Source of the DNA: Aphanomyces cochlioides
Lineage: Eukaryota > Oomycota > Saprolegniomycetes > Saprolegniales > Verrucalvaceae
Direction: 5' to 3'
Length of the DNA stretch: 64,000 nt
Assembly: GCA_019828595.1 (NCBI GenBank)
Contig: JAHQRK010000009.1
Location: forward strand, 1,798,001-1,862,000
The translations under genes and the position numbers were made by a program. The notes beneath the pieces were generated by a model. That model was not told the DNA's origin. It saw only the letters and a program-made list of their open reading frames with translations, and did no database searches. Positions 21,200-31,384 of the stretch are shown one piece after another (positions within the stretch are counted from its first letter, which is position 1; the number at the start of each line of letters is the position of its first letter).

Positions 21200-21990
21200 C
21201 AATGGGAAAACAAGCCACCCACATGGTGGAAAGCGTAACGTCAAGCTCGAAGAGCACCATGTGGACTACCTCGTGTCGCTCTTGAGTGAGAACTGCCAAC
21301 TAACTCTCAGGTTTATGGCTGAACAATTCCAACTGAAGTATGGCATTGAAATATGCACACAGGCCATCAAAAACAAGCTTGATGGAGTTTGTGTCACACT
21401 GAAGCAAATTCATAAAGAGCCCCTCAATACATAAACACTCCGCGGAACAAAGAATAAGGGCAAGATTTTCTCATCCAACTGAACAATATAAAGTCATTAG
21501 GAAAGTCAATTTTTTACATGGATGAAACCAATTTCAACTTATGGACAAGACGATCCATAGGCTGGAGTCTAAAAGGAAAAAGGGCAGTCCAAGTTGAGAA
21601 GTCTGATGGTGGACAAAACATGCAGGTTCTAGCATGCATAGGTGTCAATGGGCTTGTGCACTACGAGACCTTTTTTTGGCACGAACGACTTTATGAATGT
21701 CAACACGTTTGTGACACGTTTACTTTGTCAATTGAATGAACTCTTACGTCTCGACGAAGTGGTGTTGGTGATTGATAATGCACCCTGCCATGCTCGAACT
21801 GAATTGGTCTTCTCCCAGCAAGAATTTATCAATGCTACACTGCTTCGTTTGGGCCCATATTCCCCAATGCTCTATCCAATCGAGAATTGATTTTCCTCGT
21901 TCAAGTCTCGTGTGAAAGTTTGTCGAAAACCGAAGTGAATTTCTTAACACGCCAAGTCACTTGACAATGACACAACATCGCCGCCAAATG
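21200..21990 (+). pseudogene. Decayed Tc1/mariner (DDE_3/IS630-like) transposase
   Basis: Fragments in different frames give an HTH-like N-terminal part (ENCQLTLRFMAEQFQLKYG, about 21280), then the catalytic D in YMDETNFNLWTRR (about 21515-21550), the second D in VVLVIDNAPCHA (about 21765) and the E in MLYPIEN (about 21870-21888). The Trp expected after IEN is a TGA stop, and other stops and frameshifts occur. It belongs to the same broad family as the transposase at 28917-30179 (compare DETNHNL, PIENLW) but is a different lineage from the intact Tc1 at 18391. Terminal repeats were not found. Confidence 0.75.
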
Positions 21991-22737
21991 CTCAAAATTG
22001 CTGCCGACTCAACAATTGAAGCGTCGACAAAAAGCGCGATGTGTCTTCAGTTTTACAATCACACACTCAAGTTTCATTCGAAAGTATTTCAAATGGAAGA
22101 CATGGACGTTGGAAATTAATCTTTTTGAAAATAAAATTTCATAGAATATCGTTTGTCCGCTGTTTCTCATTTTGAACTTGGCCGATCTCAACTTGAACTG
22201 GGATTTTCTCATCTTGAACTGGAAAAGGTGTACTCTGTTTTCGAATGATTGCAAGTGGTCCTAATTGGTCAACTTAGATTTTGATGATTGGTTTGAAAAT
22301 TGGTGGCAGAGTCTAATTAGTGCATTAAGTCCATATCATTTTTTTGCGGAATTATATTTTCCGTTTTCCCCAACAAAGGCGAAATTTCGATGCCACATAC
22401 AAAAATCAAGATAAACTTCACCGAGGAGATGATTCAATCGATGCCTTCCTAGGACAACAAACGAAAGCTGTTTCTTCTTGAAATATACATCAAATAATCA
22501 TTATGATGTAGAAGAGCCTGCAGGTTGTTTCAACTCGCAATACCGACGATTGACGCATTCGATTCATGATAAGTCAACCCCCAAACCCCCCAAAAGATTA
22601 AACCCCCAAACCCTGAAACCCAAACCCCCTGACTTCGGACTAATCCTTGGGTAGTATCCGGATATATTGGATATTGCTCCTCTAAGTCCGGCTTCGATGA
22701 TTGGCTTAATATAGTCGTAAATATACAGCCACTTAAG
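21991..22737. other. Non-coding stretch with a C-rich tract
   Basis: No gene. Near 22568-22633 lies a degenerate C-rich tract, (A)ACCCCCAAACCC-like units repeated about five times. TATCCGGATA occurs at 22655-22664, roughly 80-110 bp before the start of the Crypton ORF. Confidence 0.45.
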
Positions 22738-24807
22738 TTGTTTTCACTCCAACATCCCTCGCATACGGCAAAAGCTATGAACAATACAACAACTACAGTA
22801 TCCTTGGAGTTGCAGATGGAGTTAGCTGAGGCTCAAACTTACGAATATAGCTCCGCTCTGCAGCCAGAGAACACGAAACGAGTCTATGACAAAAAGCAAG
22901 ACGAATTCATCAAGTGGTGTCAGATAAAAGGCTTCCTTGGACATAACGCGGTCACTGTCAACGGGTCAAAATTACATCTCTTTCTCTGTGAATGCGTAAT
23001 TGGCAGAGGACGACGAAACGACTCAAAAAAGATCATTGGGTATTCAACTTTAAAGCAATATGTTAATGGTATCATGAAACTAGCAAATTCGAACCCCCAT
23101 CCGCGAAATGATGCTATGAAAGAATTGTTAAAACAGGCGCAAATTGCAGAAGACATGAGGAAAAGAATAAACTTTGATGATCGTGGGATTGGAACCCCTT
23201 TAGACGGTCACACAACCTTTGAACACATGAAAAAAATTGCACAACGCTTTTGGATGCCACAACGGGATTTTGGAATTAATTTGAGAAATTGGGTGGCATT
23301 CACTTTGTCCCATTATTGCTTGCTGTGAGGAGAATCCGTGCGAATGCTTGAGTTGGCTGATCTGCAAACCCAGTTACTTGAGAATGAGGGATTTTCTGAA
23401 TGCACAGCTTTAGTTGCCGTAATGCGCCAAGGTAAAACTAATCAATATGATCGAATTGATATTGGTGGATGCATCCGAAGTAAGGATGTAGATGTTTGTC
23501 CACACAGTGCTCTTGCCTTCTATTTCTTTTGGCGTTGGCATGTCGAAAACGAGGAATCTAGACATCTTAAATGATGGAATTTCCATCATTGATTTCCATC
23601 ATTTAAGATGTCTAGTGATTGGTATGGAATCAAAGTATTCAATGTGGTGCTGACGTCACAAAAAATTTTTCATATAATGTCCACAGGAAATCAATTGCAT
23701 CTGCCCTGAATTTGATTGGATTAAACTCACGTGCCAAAACTCATATTGGACGTGGAGCCGGTGCCAGAATGGCTGAATTGGGTGGTGCAAGCGAAAACCA
23801 AATTCGTAGACTTGGTCATTGGGATAACCAGGCAATGGTAAATTGTTATTTAACTACTCTACCTCGTAAGCACTTGCTGGTTTTGGAGCAGAGAAAGGTT
23901 ATTTCTATTTACTACGCTCAAAGGCCGTACCATGCTCAGATTTGCAGGCTGCTGTTTTCCCCATGGCATCAACTTGGTTGGAAAAGATTGACACCGGTAA
24001 TACTGAAGTTACAATTGCTGCAGATGGCTTCCTATATCTAATAATCTATCTTCATGTCGTGCTACTGCAAGACTCCGTAATATTGAGACAGTTGTATCCC
24101 GATCATGCACTATGGCAAAATGAATATGTCGTTCGTCCTTCTATTTACAGTTTGAAGGCAATATGAAAAAAAATTGATGGATGCTGTTGAACCGACTGAG
24201 ATGCAATTACATCGAGCTATGCCATTTTTAACAAAGAAGATTGATGGCTTACACAATGATCTGGCTGCAAGTGTTCGTTTACTCTCGGACGAGGTAAAGC
24301 GTCTATCCTCTTTAGTTGAAAAATGGATTGCTGGCGAATGACTTGAGCACCAGAAAATGCTACTTGCGCGTTGAATATGAAAAAGTTGTAAGCATTGAGA
24401 GAGAAGCCCAACGCACAGTCAGCATGCCCTCAAAACATGTGTTGGCAAAATTATCTTTAAATAATGAGGCATCCCGAAATATCCAAGACGAAACAATTAA
24501 AAAGTACACTATGAGTCGTGGTGTTATTTCAATTAATGATATTTGGCGTGAATGGCATCATGTAATCGGAAACACTCCACCAATACATGAACTCGAATTG
24601 AAATTTAGCGCACGGTGGTGTAATGAAAGTGAAAGACGGTTTGTGAATAGAAGGAAAATAATCATTCGAGCAATTGAGTCTTATGCAAATTTCCAAAACA
24701 TTTCAACTTCCGCTGCAATTGAAACATTTGAGAAGAAACAGATTATGCTGCATCGATCATTAGACTGGATAAGTAAGCACATTAATGAGTTTACATCGTC
24801 AATATAA
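22738..24807 (+). pseudogene. Crypton-type tyrosine recombinase with GCR1_C domain
   Basis: The N-terminal frame (22738-23328; likely start Met at 22777) encodes the core-binding part. It breaks at TGA 23326-23328 where YCLL-stop-GESVR replaces the expected LLRGES: the likely catalytic Arg codon CGA has become TGA. The frame then continues to 23574, is disturbed by a 58-bp palindrome, and resumes with THIGRGAGARMAELGG (H-x-x-R), RRLGHWDNQ and MVNCYLTTLP, which provide the remaining catalytic His, Arg, His/Trp and Tyr of the recombinase. The C-terminal frame (24316-24807) matches the GCR1_C DNA-binding domain seen in Cryptons: YTMSRGVISINDIWREW and WCNESERRFVNRRKIIIRAI. The element is dead. 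Cryptons lack inverted repeats, so its ends cannot be fixed. Confidence 0.82.
23558..23615. repeat. 22-bp-arm palindrome inside the Crypton ORF
   Basis: CTAGACATCTTAAATGATGG... (23558-23579) and its exact reverse complement (23594-23615) flank a 14-nt spacer that repeats part of the arm (TTCCATCATTGAT). It interrupts the recombinase frame between the central and catalytic parts, so it arose after the ORF. Confidence 0.85.
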
Positions 24808-24989
24808 TTATTATATCGAGTTTCATTTAATAGCAAGAGATCGATTGATAAGTCGGTGTAAAAGATTCATATGCATTAATGTATTATCACATTAAACCTA
24901 GCTAGCAAATCTCATACCACGGGTTGTAGATTAGGATATTTCGTCAATCGCAAGGAAAGATCCAATCCACATACAAGAAAAAACTGTGA

Positions 24990-25504
24990 AGTCGAGTGTA
25001 CTCCTCAAGCACCACAAAAATTATGGGTAGTGGCTACAAAAAAAATCAAGGCTGGCCAATAATTACTTACTACTTATGGCTCTTTGGTTTCTCACCGCAA
25101 ACGATTTTACCTGCATACCAAGTGACTTTGTCACCCGGTATTAGATCGACGGCAGCAAAAAGCCCAAATCCAGCGTTTGGGATGCTTGATTTTTAATTTT
25201 CACAAGCGGTTTTGGCAACGAAAGGCGCCTCTAGTTAGAGCTGTCAGCCGCAGCAAACCAGCCGAATGGCTTGCTGCGTATTTTTTACCAACTTGAGCTT
25301 TTGGCGATATTTCTGCAAGTAGAGTGGTTGCAAGGTGGCTTGTTGAGAGACCTTTGCAGGAATAGGTGTTCCACGATGGTGCTTGCTTACGTGGGCACAC
25401 AGCTTGGGTAGAGTGGGGCTCTTGGTGTCAAAGCAAGAACACGGCCAAACCCCGTCGATCATGACATTCAACTTCTTCTCCATAACAAAAGTTGAAAAAT
25501 GCAT
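24990..25504 (-). pseudogene. SET-domain protein remnant
   Basis: The frame from 25504 (a short Cys/His-rich start, VWPCSCFDTKSPTLPKLCAH) reads to a TGA-type break near 25257; further on the same strand it reads SSIPNAGFGLFAAVDLIPGD then VTWYAGKIVCGEK, the conserved start of a SET methyltransferase domain (about 25165-25085). In-frame stops at about 25195 and 25075 and the loss of everything after the first SET strand show a fragment. The catalytic Tyr and NHxC part of a SET domain is not found. Confidence 0.6.
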
Positions 25505-27572
25505 TTATATTGATCAATCAAAATAATTTCCCATCATATACGTTTTCCAAGTATTTAGGCGTCGTCATTTCACTTGCTAGGGAAAATGTAGCCAATGGGA
25601 ACGCTCTGAATATGAATTAATATCCAGTAATATAATTTTCTTACCATCCAATTTAATCGCTCCATATGGCAATAATGGGTATTTCTGACCAGGTCCATCT
25701 ATATTGGATCTTGTATGGGACTTGGGTCCGGACCCAATCAGGAATCAGAAACGATATCCATTAGTTATTGGTACGAATTTTGTGAGTGTCTCATGTTTCC
25801 GTTGGGTAATGTTATCATTAGGCCCACAGCCCGACGAATTCTTGTTGGGTTGCCATAAATGTCCAAGATATTTTATTACATACAATTTTGAAGTGAATTC
25901 TATTTTTATTACCTCTGTTGATTGTGAGCAAACAGAAGATGTCAGGCTCCCAGCACTACGATCAGGCAAAATTTACGGATATATCACCATATTTTCCGGT
26001 TTATGTACAATGTATTGTACTGGGAATTTGTCGGACGAGGTTTCGGAATTGATACGTTGGTGATGTGATTGGTTAATATTATAAATAAATTTGAATGTCA
26101 TGGACATTTCTGAGGTTTAAGTTATTCATGGAGTTCATGTGAGCCAAATATCAGATGCATCACAGCCACTATTTTCAAATAGTGAGTATTTTGACGTGTT
26201 TTACATCCCGTCAGAGTAGTAAATTGAAGCGATATTGAATTAGAGAGAGACTTTAAGTGTATGTGTTGAATAGCATGTTGTCCTACAATTCCAGCGCAAA
26301 AGGGAGCTTTGAAATGTTGCGCTCGATTAAACATGAAATATTATTATTCAGTTGCAAGCTAAAGTACTTGAGTTTGTCTGCAAACGTAATGCAGTTTGAT
26401 CAACAAGGTTGATATTCTAAAATGGTCAAATGACTTCTAGTCTGAGAGGATAACGAACATTTTAAAGGAATGTAGAGGTACTAATGCATGTCAATCCTAC
26501 ATACAATGTATTCAGATAAACCCCACTCGTTTATTTGTGATTCAATAGTTCCGAAGATATTTGGACAGCAATTCAATCTACACAAGTACCGTCACTTGAA
26601 AGCTTATTTCAATTCATTTAAATTAGATCAATATTCATGTTGATAACAATCAACTACGAGACGTTTAGAGTCATCGTAATAGCTGCATGGGGCTTGTAAT
26701 TTTCACCTTGAAATTGTGGAGCATGAAATCCCTTTTTGATGGTAACGACTGCCTGTAGAATTTATATTAACTACCAATCAAATAGCACCGATTATCTTCC
26801 GACAATTTCATGTGTAATATCTCTATGACTTGAGATTTGTATACCCATCACAAAAATATTATCGGAAAAGGGTCGACTATTTTTCCGCCGATTCCGATAT
26901 TTCGTCATATTTTATCCGACATTTTCTTGTGAATGTATATTTACCCCAATTATTTTTGCGAGGACTTATGATATTCGTAGAAAAAGTGGACCATCTTACC
27001 AAAAGTGGGGGCAAACGATTGAAGGTGGGGGCCATTACAATTCATTTTCTGTGAGGCAACAAGGAAAACTGAAATCATAGATTGCGCCAAAAGAGGCTAA
27101 AGCCGCTAAAACAGTTGCAAAATTGAAGGACACTGAGCGTAAAAGCAAGAAGTATGTACCGAAATAAGAAAAATGTGTCATTTGCGATTTTCCTGTGCGA
27201 AAATGGGTACAATCCGTCAAATGAATCGACAAACTATACGGAAAGTGCTGCCTCAAATCCCACCTTAGGTCGCTGCGATGGTCCACCTCCTTGTCCATTT
27301 TGCCGCGATCAATTTATTGTTTTATTTTTCGATTCTTTAAAATTAAATATCTGTGCAAAATTGATATATTACTTACATTGTTTATTAATTGTTTTTTATA
27401 CAGTGCGCACAGAAAGTATTGGACAAAGTGCTTTCCTGGAAATTCTTTTTAGCCAATTAGAACCTTTGCGAACGGAAATAGAGGTTGTTGTCTCCTTTGA
27501 TTGGCTGCCAGATGGGCGCTTTGGCGTGGATTCTTTGCAAATATCCGCGGGAAATGTCTAAATTTGGTCGGA
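25505..27572. other. Stretch without a supported gene
   Basis: Plus-strand frames at 25704-26063 and 27154-27561 are open but I recognise no domain. Near 26955-27035 lies a block also found, inverted, near 32050-32128. TACAGTGCGCACAGAAAGTA at 27400 resembles a Tc1-type end but no partner was found. Confidence 0.4.
26955..27025. repeat. Dispersed repeat block (copy A)
   Basis: Contains GATATTCGTAGAAAAAGTGG and ATCTTACCAAAAGTGGGGGC. The reverse complement, slightly diverged, is at about 32050-32128. Likely the remains of one dispersed repeat family. Confidence 0.6.
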
Positions 27573-27768
27573 CTATGTCCAAACTGCAAACTTCGTATTT
27601 CCGGATAAAGATTGTTACTATCCGAACGATTTGTACTACTGTGTCCCAAAATTTAGATTTTCGTGTCCAACCAGAAAAATATAGACACGAAAATCTAAAC
27701 AGTAGTCCAAATCGTTCGGATAGTAACAATCTTTATCCGGAAATACGAAGTTTGCAGTTTGGACATAG
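27573..27768. repeat. 196-bp fold-back element
   Basis: The left half begins CTATGTCCAAACTGCAAACT and the right half ends with its inverted counterpart AGTTTGCAGTTTGGACATAG. Arms of about 85-90 bp match almost completely around a short loop near 27670-27682. It lies only 8 bp left of the inverted-arm transposon at 27777. No coding capacity. Confidence 0.85.
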
Positions 27769-27776
27769 ACATACTA

Positions 27777-28050
27777 CTACACCTTTTTTCGGTTAATTTG
27801 AAACAATTTCTCGGTTAGTTTCATCAACACCCATTGCAATTCAAAATATAGGCAAGCTTTTCGAAGCTTTCCTCATTCAAATTCATCCACATGCTATGAA
27901 ACACCATTGTAATTCGTGTGTACCCTTTATATTTCATTTCGCCATCATCTTGTTCGATGCTTTCGCCGATATATTTCACGCAACGTAAGATTAAATTCGT
28001 TTGATGACTGAACGAAAAGAAGAGTAACATCAACGACTTGGGACGTCCAA
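27777..28050. repeat. Left inverted arm of the composite element
   Basis: Reverse complement of 31384-31258 joined to 30336-30193. Shared landmarks include GGTACACACGAATTACAATG and GCGTGAAATATATCGGCGAA on the complementary strand. Confidence 0.8.
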
Positions 28051-28139
28051 ATACCAAGTGCCCCGAACTCGGCAATAACAATGACCCCGCTTACGAAATG
28101 ATTACCAGACCCATACAAACTCGCTTCGAGTTTGTCCAT

Positions 28140-28523
28140 TCGTGCCGGGCCCCAAAGATGCAGCTCATGTTTCATAAGAGAGGGATTTCACATCCGGCTT
28201 TTCATGACATACCAGAGGTTGTCAATCGGTTTAAATATTGATGAGGAGGGGCTCAGTTCGAGATAGACACACATATAAACTTATCATCAAACACTTCTTG
28301 TTTCTAAGAAATGCTGGATCCGCACAAATACCTCGTACTTGGAATGACAAGCAGCGTTGTCGGCTACACGGGGAATTTTGAACAAGCTTCCAGCGTATTC
28401 TATTGCCGCACGTACAGTATCAGTGACAAAGTCACTCGTTTGATTGGACAAACTTATAGCAGCAAACTTGTGAATGCAGTTGAAAGATTGAAGGTTGATG
28501 TAGCACCGTTCCAATGCAAACAA
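28140..28523 (-). pseudogene. Inverted, decayed partial copy of the intron-bearing transposase
   Basis: On the minus strand the block VADNAACHSK is followed by a GTACGAGG...TTAG intron at the same codon (CATTCCAA|GT) as intron 3 of the plus-strand transposase, then QEVFDDK and KPIDNLWYVMKSRM. The equivalent intact parts are VADNAPCHSK, HEVFDEEE and NPIENLWSAMKSHV. The catalytic Glu of NPIEN has become Asp and stop codons occur. Confidence 0.7.
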
Positions 28524-28916
28524 TCACCCATTTGAGACTCTCCTCGCACGTTCACGACTCCTCTTCCTCATATCAAGGAGGTTCTTTCGCGCCTTGAAGA
28601 TGTTTGATGAGGCACAAAACTATCATTTATTAGATAAAAAATTTAAATATTTTTTTACAGGACATACGTCTGTTTGAGGTTTGTTTCCTTTGAGGTATAA
28701 AGAATTTCAAAGACAAAGATGTACTGCAAGATACATTGCGTACCTACACTTAACAGTTTCGTTGAGGGTATCAAGTGTAAGGGGGTGACTTGGGTATTCG
28801 GATCTTGTTCTATTGCATAGATCTTTCGAGAATGGCGAGTTTGGCGCGCTTTTTCGAAAGAGATACAGTTCATTTGGAAAAGCGCGCGAAAATCGTCATT
28901 TCCAAATATTCCAGCA

Positions 28917-30179
28917 ATGGAACAAGCTCCGAATACCCCTGTAGGCGCTCTCATCTGACGCCTTGCACCGAAATTGTTGTGTGTAGGTTCGCAGAGGACC
29001 ATACAAGCGAACATCTCTCTCTGCAAAGAAGAGAATTGTTGCAGCAGCTGATGCGGGTGGTGATTGGGCTTCTGTTGCTGAAGCCAACGGTGTGAATGTC
29101 TCGACAGCTCGAGGATGGCTCCACATGGAGTCATTCACACCAAAAAAGAGAGGTAAATGTTTGCTGGCTAAATACGCTTTTAACGTTATTCATCTAGGTG
29201 GCTATAAACCTCGACTCTTGAGTAATGAAATGGTGGATAAAATGGAGTCGTGGGTGGAACACGACAATCAAATCACACTGTGTGAGATCCAAGCTCGTTT
29301 GCTCACAGTGCACCACATCGAAGTCTCGACGACGACAATTCATCGAGAGCTTGATGCTCGTGTTTTCACTTACAAGAACTTACACTACGAGCCTCTTCAA
29401 ATGAATTTGGAGGAGTTTAAACTCAAGCGCAAGAACTATGTCGAGGAGTTGCGATCATATTTGGCGCGTGAAAAAATTCCAATCTGGATGGATGAGACGA
29501 ATCACAATCTCTTCACGGCACGAACGAAAGGGAGATCGAAAAGAGGAACAAGGGCCGTGGGTGTACGAGGAGCCGCACAAAAGGGGAAGAATTTACACTT
29601 GATTGGTGCTATGTCAACCCACAACTTTTTTTATTGCACTCCCAAGCGCGGTGCCTTCAAATCTGCCATGCAAACGAGTGGCTCCGTAAGATGCTACGTG
29701 CGGCAAGAGACCACTTCGGGAGCTTGGAAGAAATTATTATTGTGGCCGACAACGCTCCTTGTCATTCCAAGTACGATATTATTGTGAGGATCTAACAACT
29801 GCTTAGACTTCATGAAGTGTTTGATGAAGAGGAATTTGAAAATGCCTCTCTACTGAAGCTCAGTCCCTATTCACCAATGTTTAACCCCATTGAGAACCTC
29901 TGGTCTGCCATGAAATCTCATGTCAAGTCCATGTTGCGTGAAAGACTTGCTGCATTCATGGCGCCAGCTCCCGATGGTCAAACGCGAACGGAGTTTCGTA
30001 TGGCGTACCTTGAGCATGTTGCAAATGAGGTGATTCAAGGTACGAGCGTCAATTTAGAGGTATTTACTTTTTCTGTTTATATAGCTGTCGATGTGAACCG
30101 CTTGCATCGCTATACAGGTCGCTTGGAGCATTTTTATGCTCGCGCGATGAACATGGATAATATGGAGGTTGGTGCTTAA
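28917..30179 (+). pseudogene. Intron-bearing Tc1/IS630-like transposase, one frameshift
   Basis: Exons 28917-28940, 28987-29152, 29198-29770, 29807-30039 and 30085-30179 join across four GT-AG introns of 36-46 nt. The N-terminal part carries an HTH (WASVAEANGVNVSTARGWL), followed by a second helical domain (LCEIQARLLTVHHIEVSTTT). The catalytic residues are D in WMDETNHNL (about 29490), D in IIIVADNAPCHS (about 29750) and E in MFNPIENLW (about 29890). The exon total is one base short of a whole number of codons, and the frame changes at about 29670 between AFKSAM and NEWLRKML, so a single one-base loss is the only defect I found. The protein would move the element whose inverted arms enclose it. 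Confidence 0.8.
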
Positions 30180-30192
30180 AGCACTTGATTTG

Positions 30193-30336
30193 TGGAGGTC
30201 CCAAATCTTTGATGTTTTCTTTTATTCGCTTAGTCATCAAATGAATTTAATCTTACGTTGCGTGAAATATATCGGCGAAAGCATCGAACAAGATTATGGC
30301 GAAATGAAATATAAAGGGTACACACGAATTACAATG
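30193..30336. repeat. Right inverted arm, inner part
   Basis: Inverted match to about 27903-28050. It breaks off at ATG 30334-30336, where the nested element was inserted; the arm resumes at 31258. Confidence 0.8.
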
Positions 30337-31254
30337 TTATCGACAAAATCACACCAAGGTTGTATTTTTTGAAATCTGACCAATCAAACATAAATTAGTT
30401 GTGAAAAATTGTATTTGATTGGTCGAAACTAGCTAAAAAGTCTGCATCATTGAGGTATTTGATGGGGTATTTATCACACTCAAGTGTGATCCACGGTGTG
30501 ATTTCTCCTGCGAGTCTTTTTGTATGGAAATCACACTTGTCACACCACATACAAATATCATAAAAGGCTGTTCTAAGTCCATGCCACGCCAGTGAGATCC
30601 TAAATAACGGTAGTGCATTAGTCTAATGCGCCTATGATGTATGCCTTGTTTTCTCAGCTCAGGAGCGCCGCGCTTCGCGCGGCGCTGCTTTTTATCGTTT
30701 CCGCTTCTACCACAGCAATGCGGGCGTCTCAACCATAGAGTTCCTGATATTTTAACACTGCGATTGCTTTAATCATTTAGTTCAGACAGCATGTTCCTTT
30801 CCGTGTTGAAATACGGGGTTGTTCATTAGTTTAGAGAGAGCTGTATTAGGCGCAAGATTCGTAGTCAGCTTTGCTAGCGCTTGTTTTAAAGCAAATACTC
30901 GTCATACGCGCACGAAATTGTTGTTGTGTGCTAACCTTTCTTATCCTGGCCTAGTAATCTATCACAGCACTGATGTTTGTGAAGGACGTCGGAGCAGAAA
31001 ATCGGCTAAGATAATTCAATCTATTCTCCAAAAAATAGTGACCACACGACTTCATAGCCGCAAAATCTTGACAAAACGATCCCCATGTGTGCATCATGTA
31101 CTCTCTATGTGATGCAGCTCATTAGAAATCCTACAGAACGATATTCAAATAACTTCTTTCCATCTCAAGAGGGACTCGAGACTTTGGGAATTTTCTTAAG
31201 TTTAACCAGTAGAAACTGGTGTGATCCACAGTGTGATATCTTGTCGAAACGGTC
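30337..31254. mobile_element. Nested 918-bp insertion in the right arm
   Basis: The arm sequence is contiguous on the left side (ACAATG|GTGTTTCATAG in arm orientation) but on the right it is split by 918 bp, flanked by ATG at 30334-30336 and 31255-31257, a 3-bp duplication. The ends show imperfect inverted similarity (TCGACAAAATCACAC at the left; TTTCGACAAGATATCACAC on the complement at the right), with more TCACAC/GTGTGA motifs just inside. A 3-bp duplication suggests a PIF/Harbinger- or CACTA-like MITE. No coding frame of note. Confidence 0.75.
30664..30686. terminator. GC-rich hairpin followed by a T run (terminator-like)
   Basis: AGCGCCGCGC (30664-30673), loop TTC, GCGCGGCGCT (30677-30686), then GC and five Ts. 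It has the form of a bacterial intrinsic terminator or of the 3' hairpin of a small RNA, but lies in eukaryotic transposon DNA, so the label is structural only. Confidence 0.4.
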
Positions 31255-31257
31255 ATG

Positions 31258-31384
31258 GTGTTTCATAGCATGTGGATGAATTTGAATGAGGAAAGCTTCG
31301 AAAAGCTTGCCTATATTTTGAATTGCAATGGGTGTTGATGAAACTAACCGAGAAATTGTTTCAAATTAACCGAAAAAGGTGTAG
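31258..31384. repeat. Right inverted arm, outer part
   Basis: Inverted match to 27777-27902; ends CTACACC-type at 31384 followed by the TA target. Confidence 0.8.

Larger units (their letters stand above)
27777..31384 (+). mobile_element. Tc1/mariner-like composite element with long inverted arms
   Basis: The ends CTACACCTTTTTTCGGTTAA (27777) and its inverted counterpart ending at 31384 are each bordered by TA (27775-27776 and 31385-31386). The inverted match continues for about 270 bp at the outer left side (27777-28050); on the right it is split (30193-30336 and 31258-31384) by a nested insertion. A nearly intact transposase lies at 28917-30179 on the plus strand and a decayed, inverted second copy of its 3' half at about 28140-28523, so the left arm looks like an inverted copy of the right end including coding sequence. 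Confidence 0.8.

Noticed and set aside
27400..27420. End of another Tc1 element (TACAGTGCGCACAGAAAG)
   Set aside because: No inverted partner or transposase assigned to it was found in the window.
30664..30693. Bacterial intrinsic terminator or bacterial contamination
   Set aside because: The hairpin is inside a nested eukaryotic transposon whose boundaries are set by the host arms; no bacterial genes are near.
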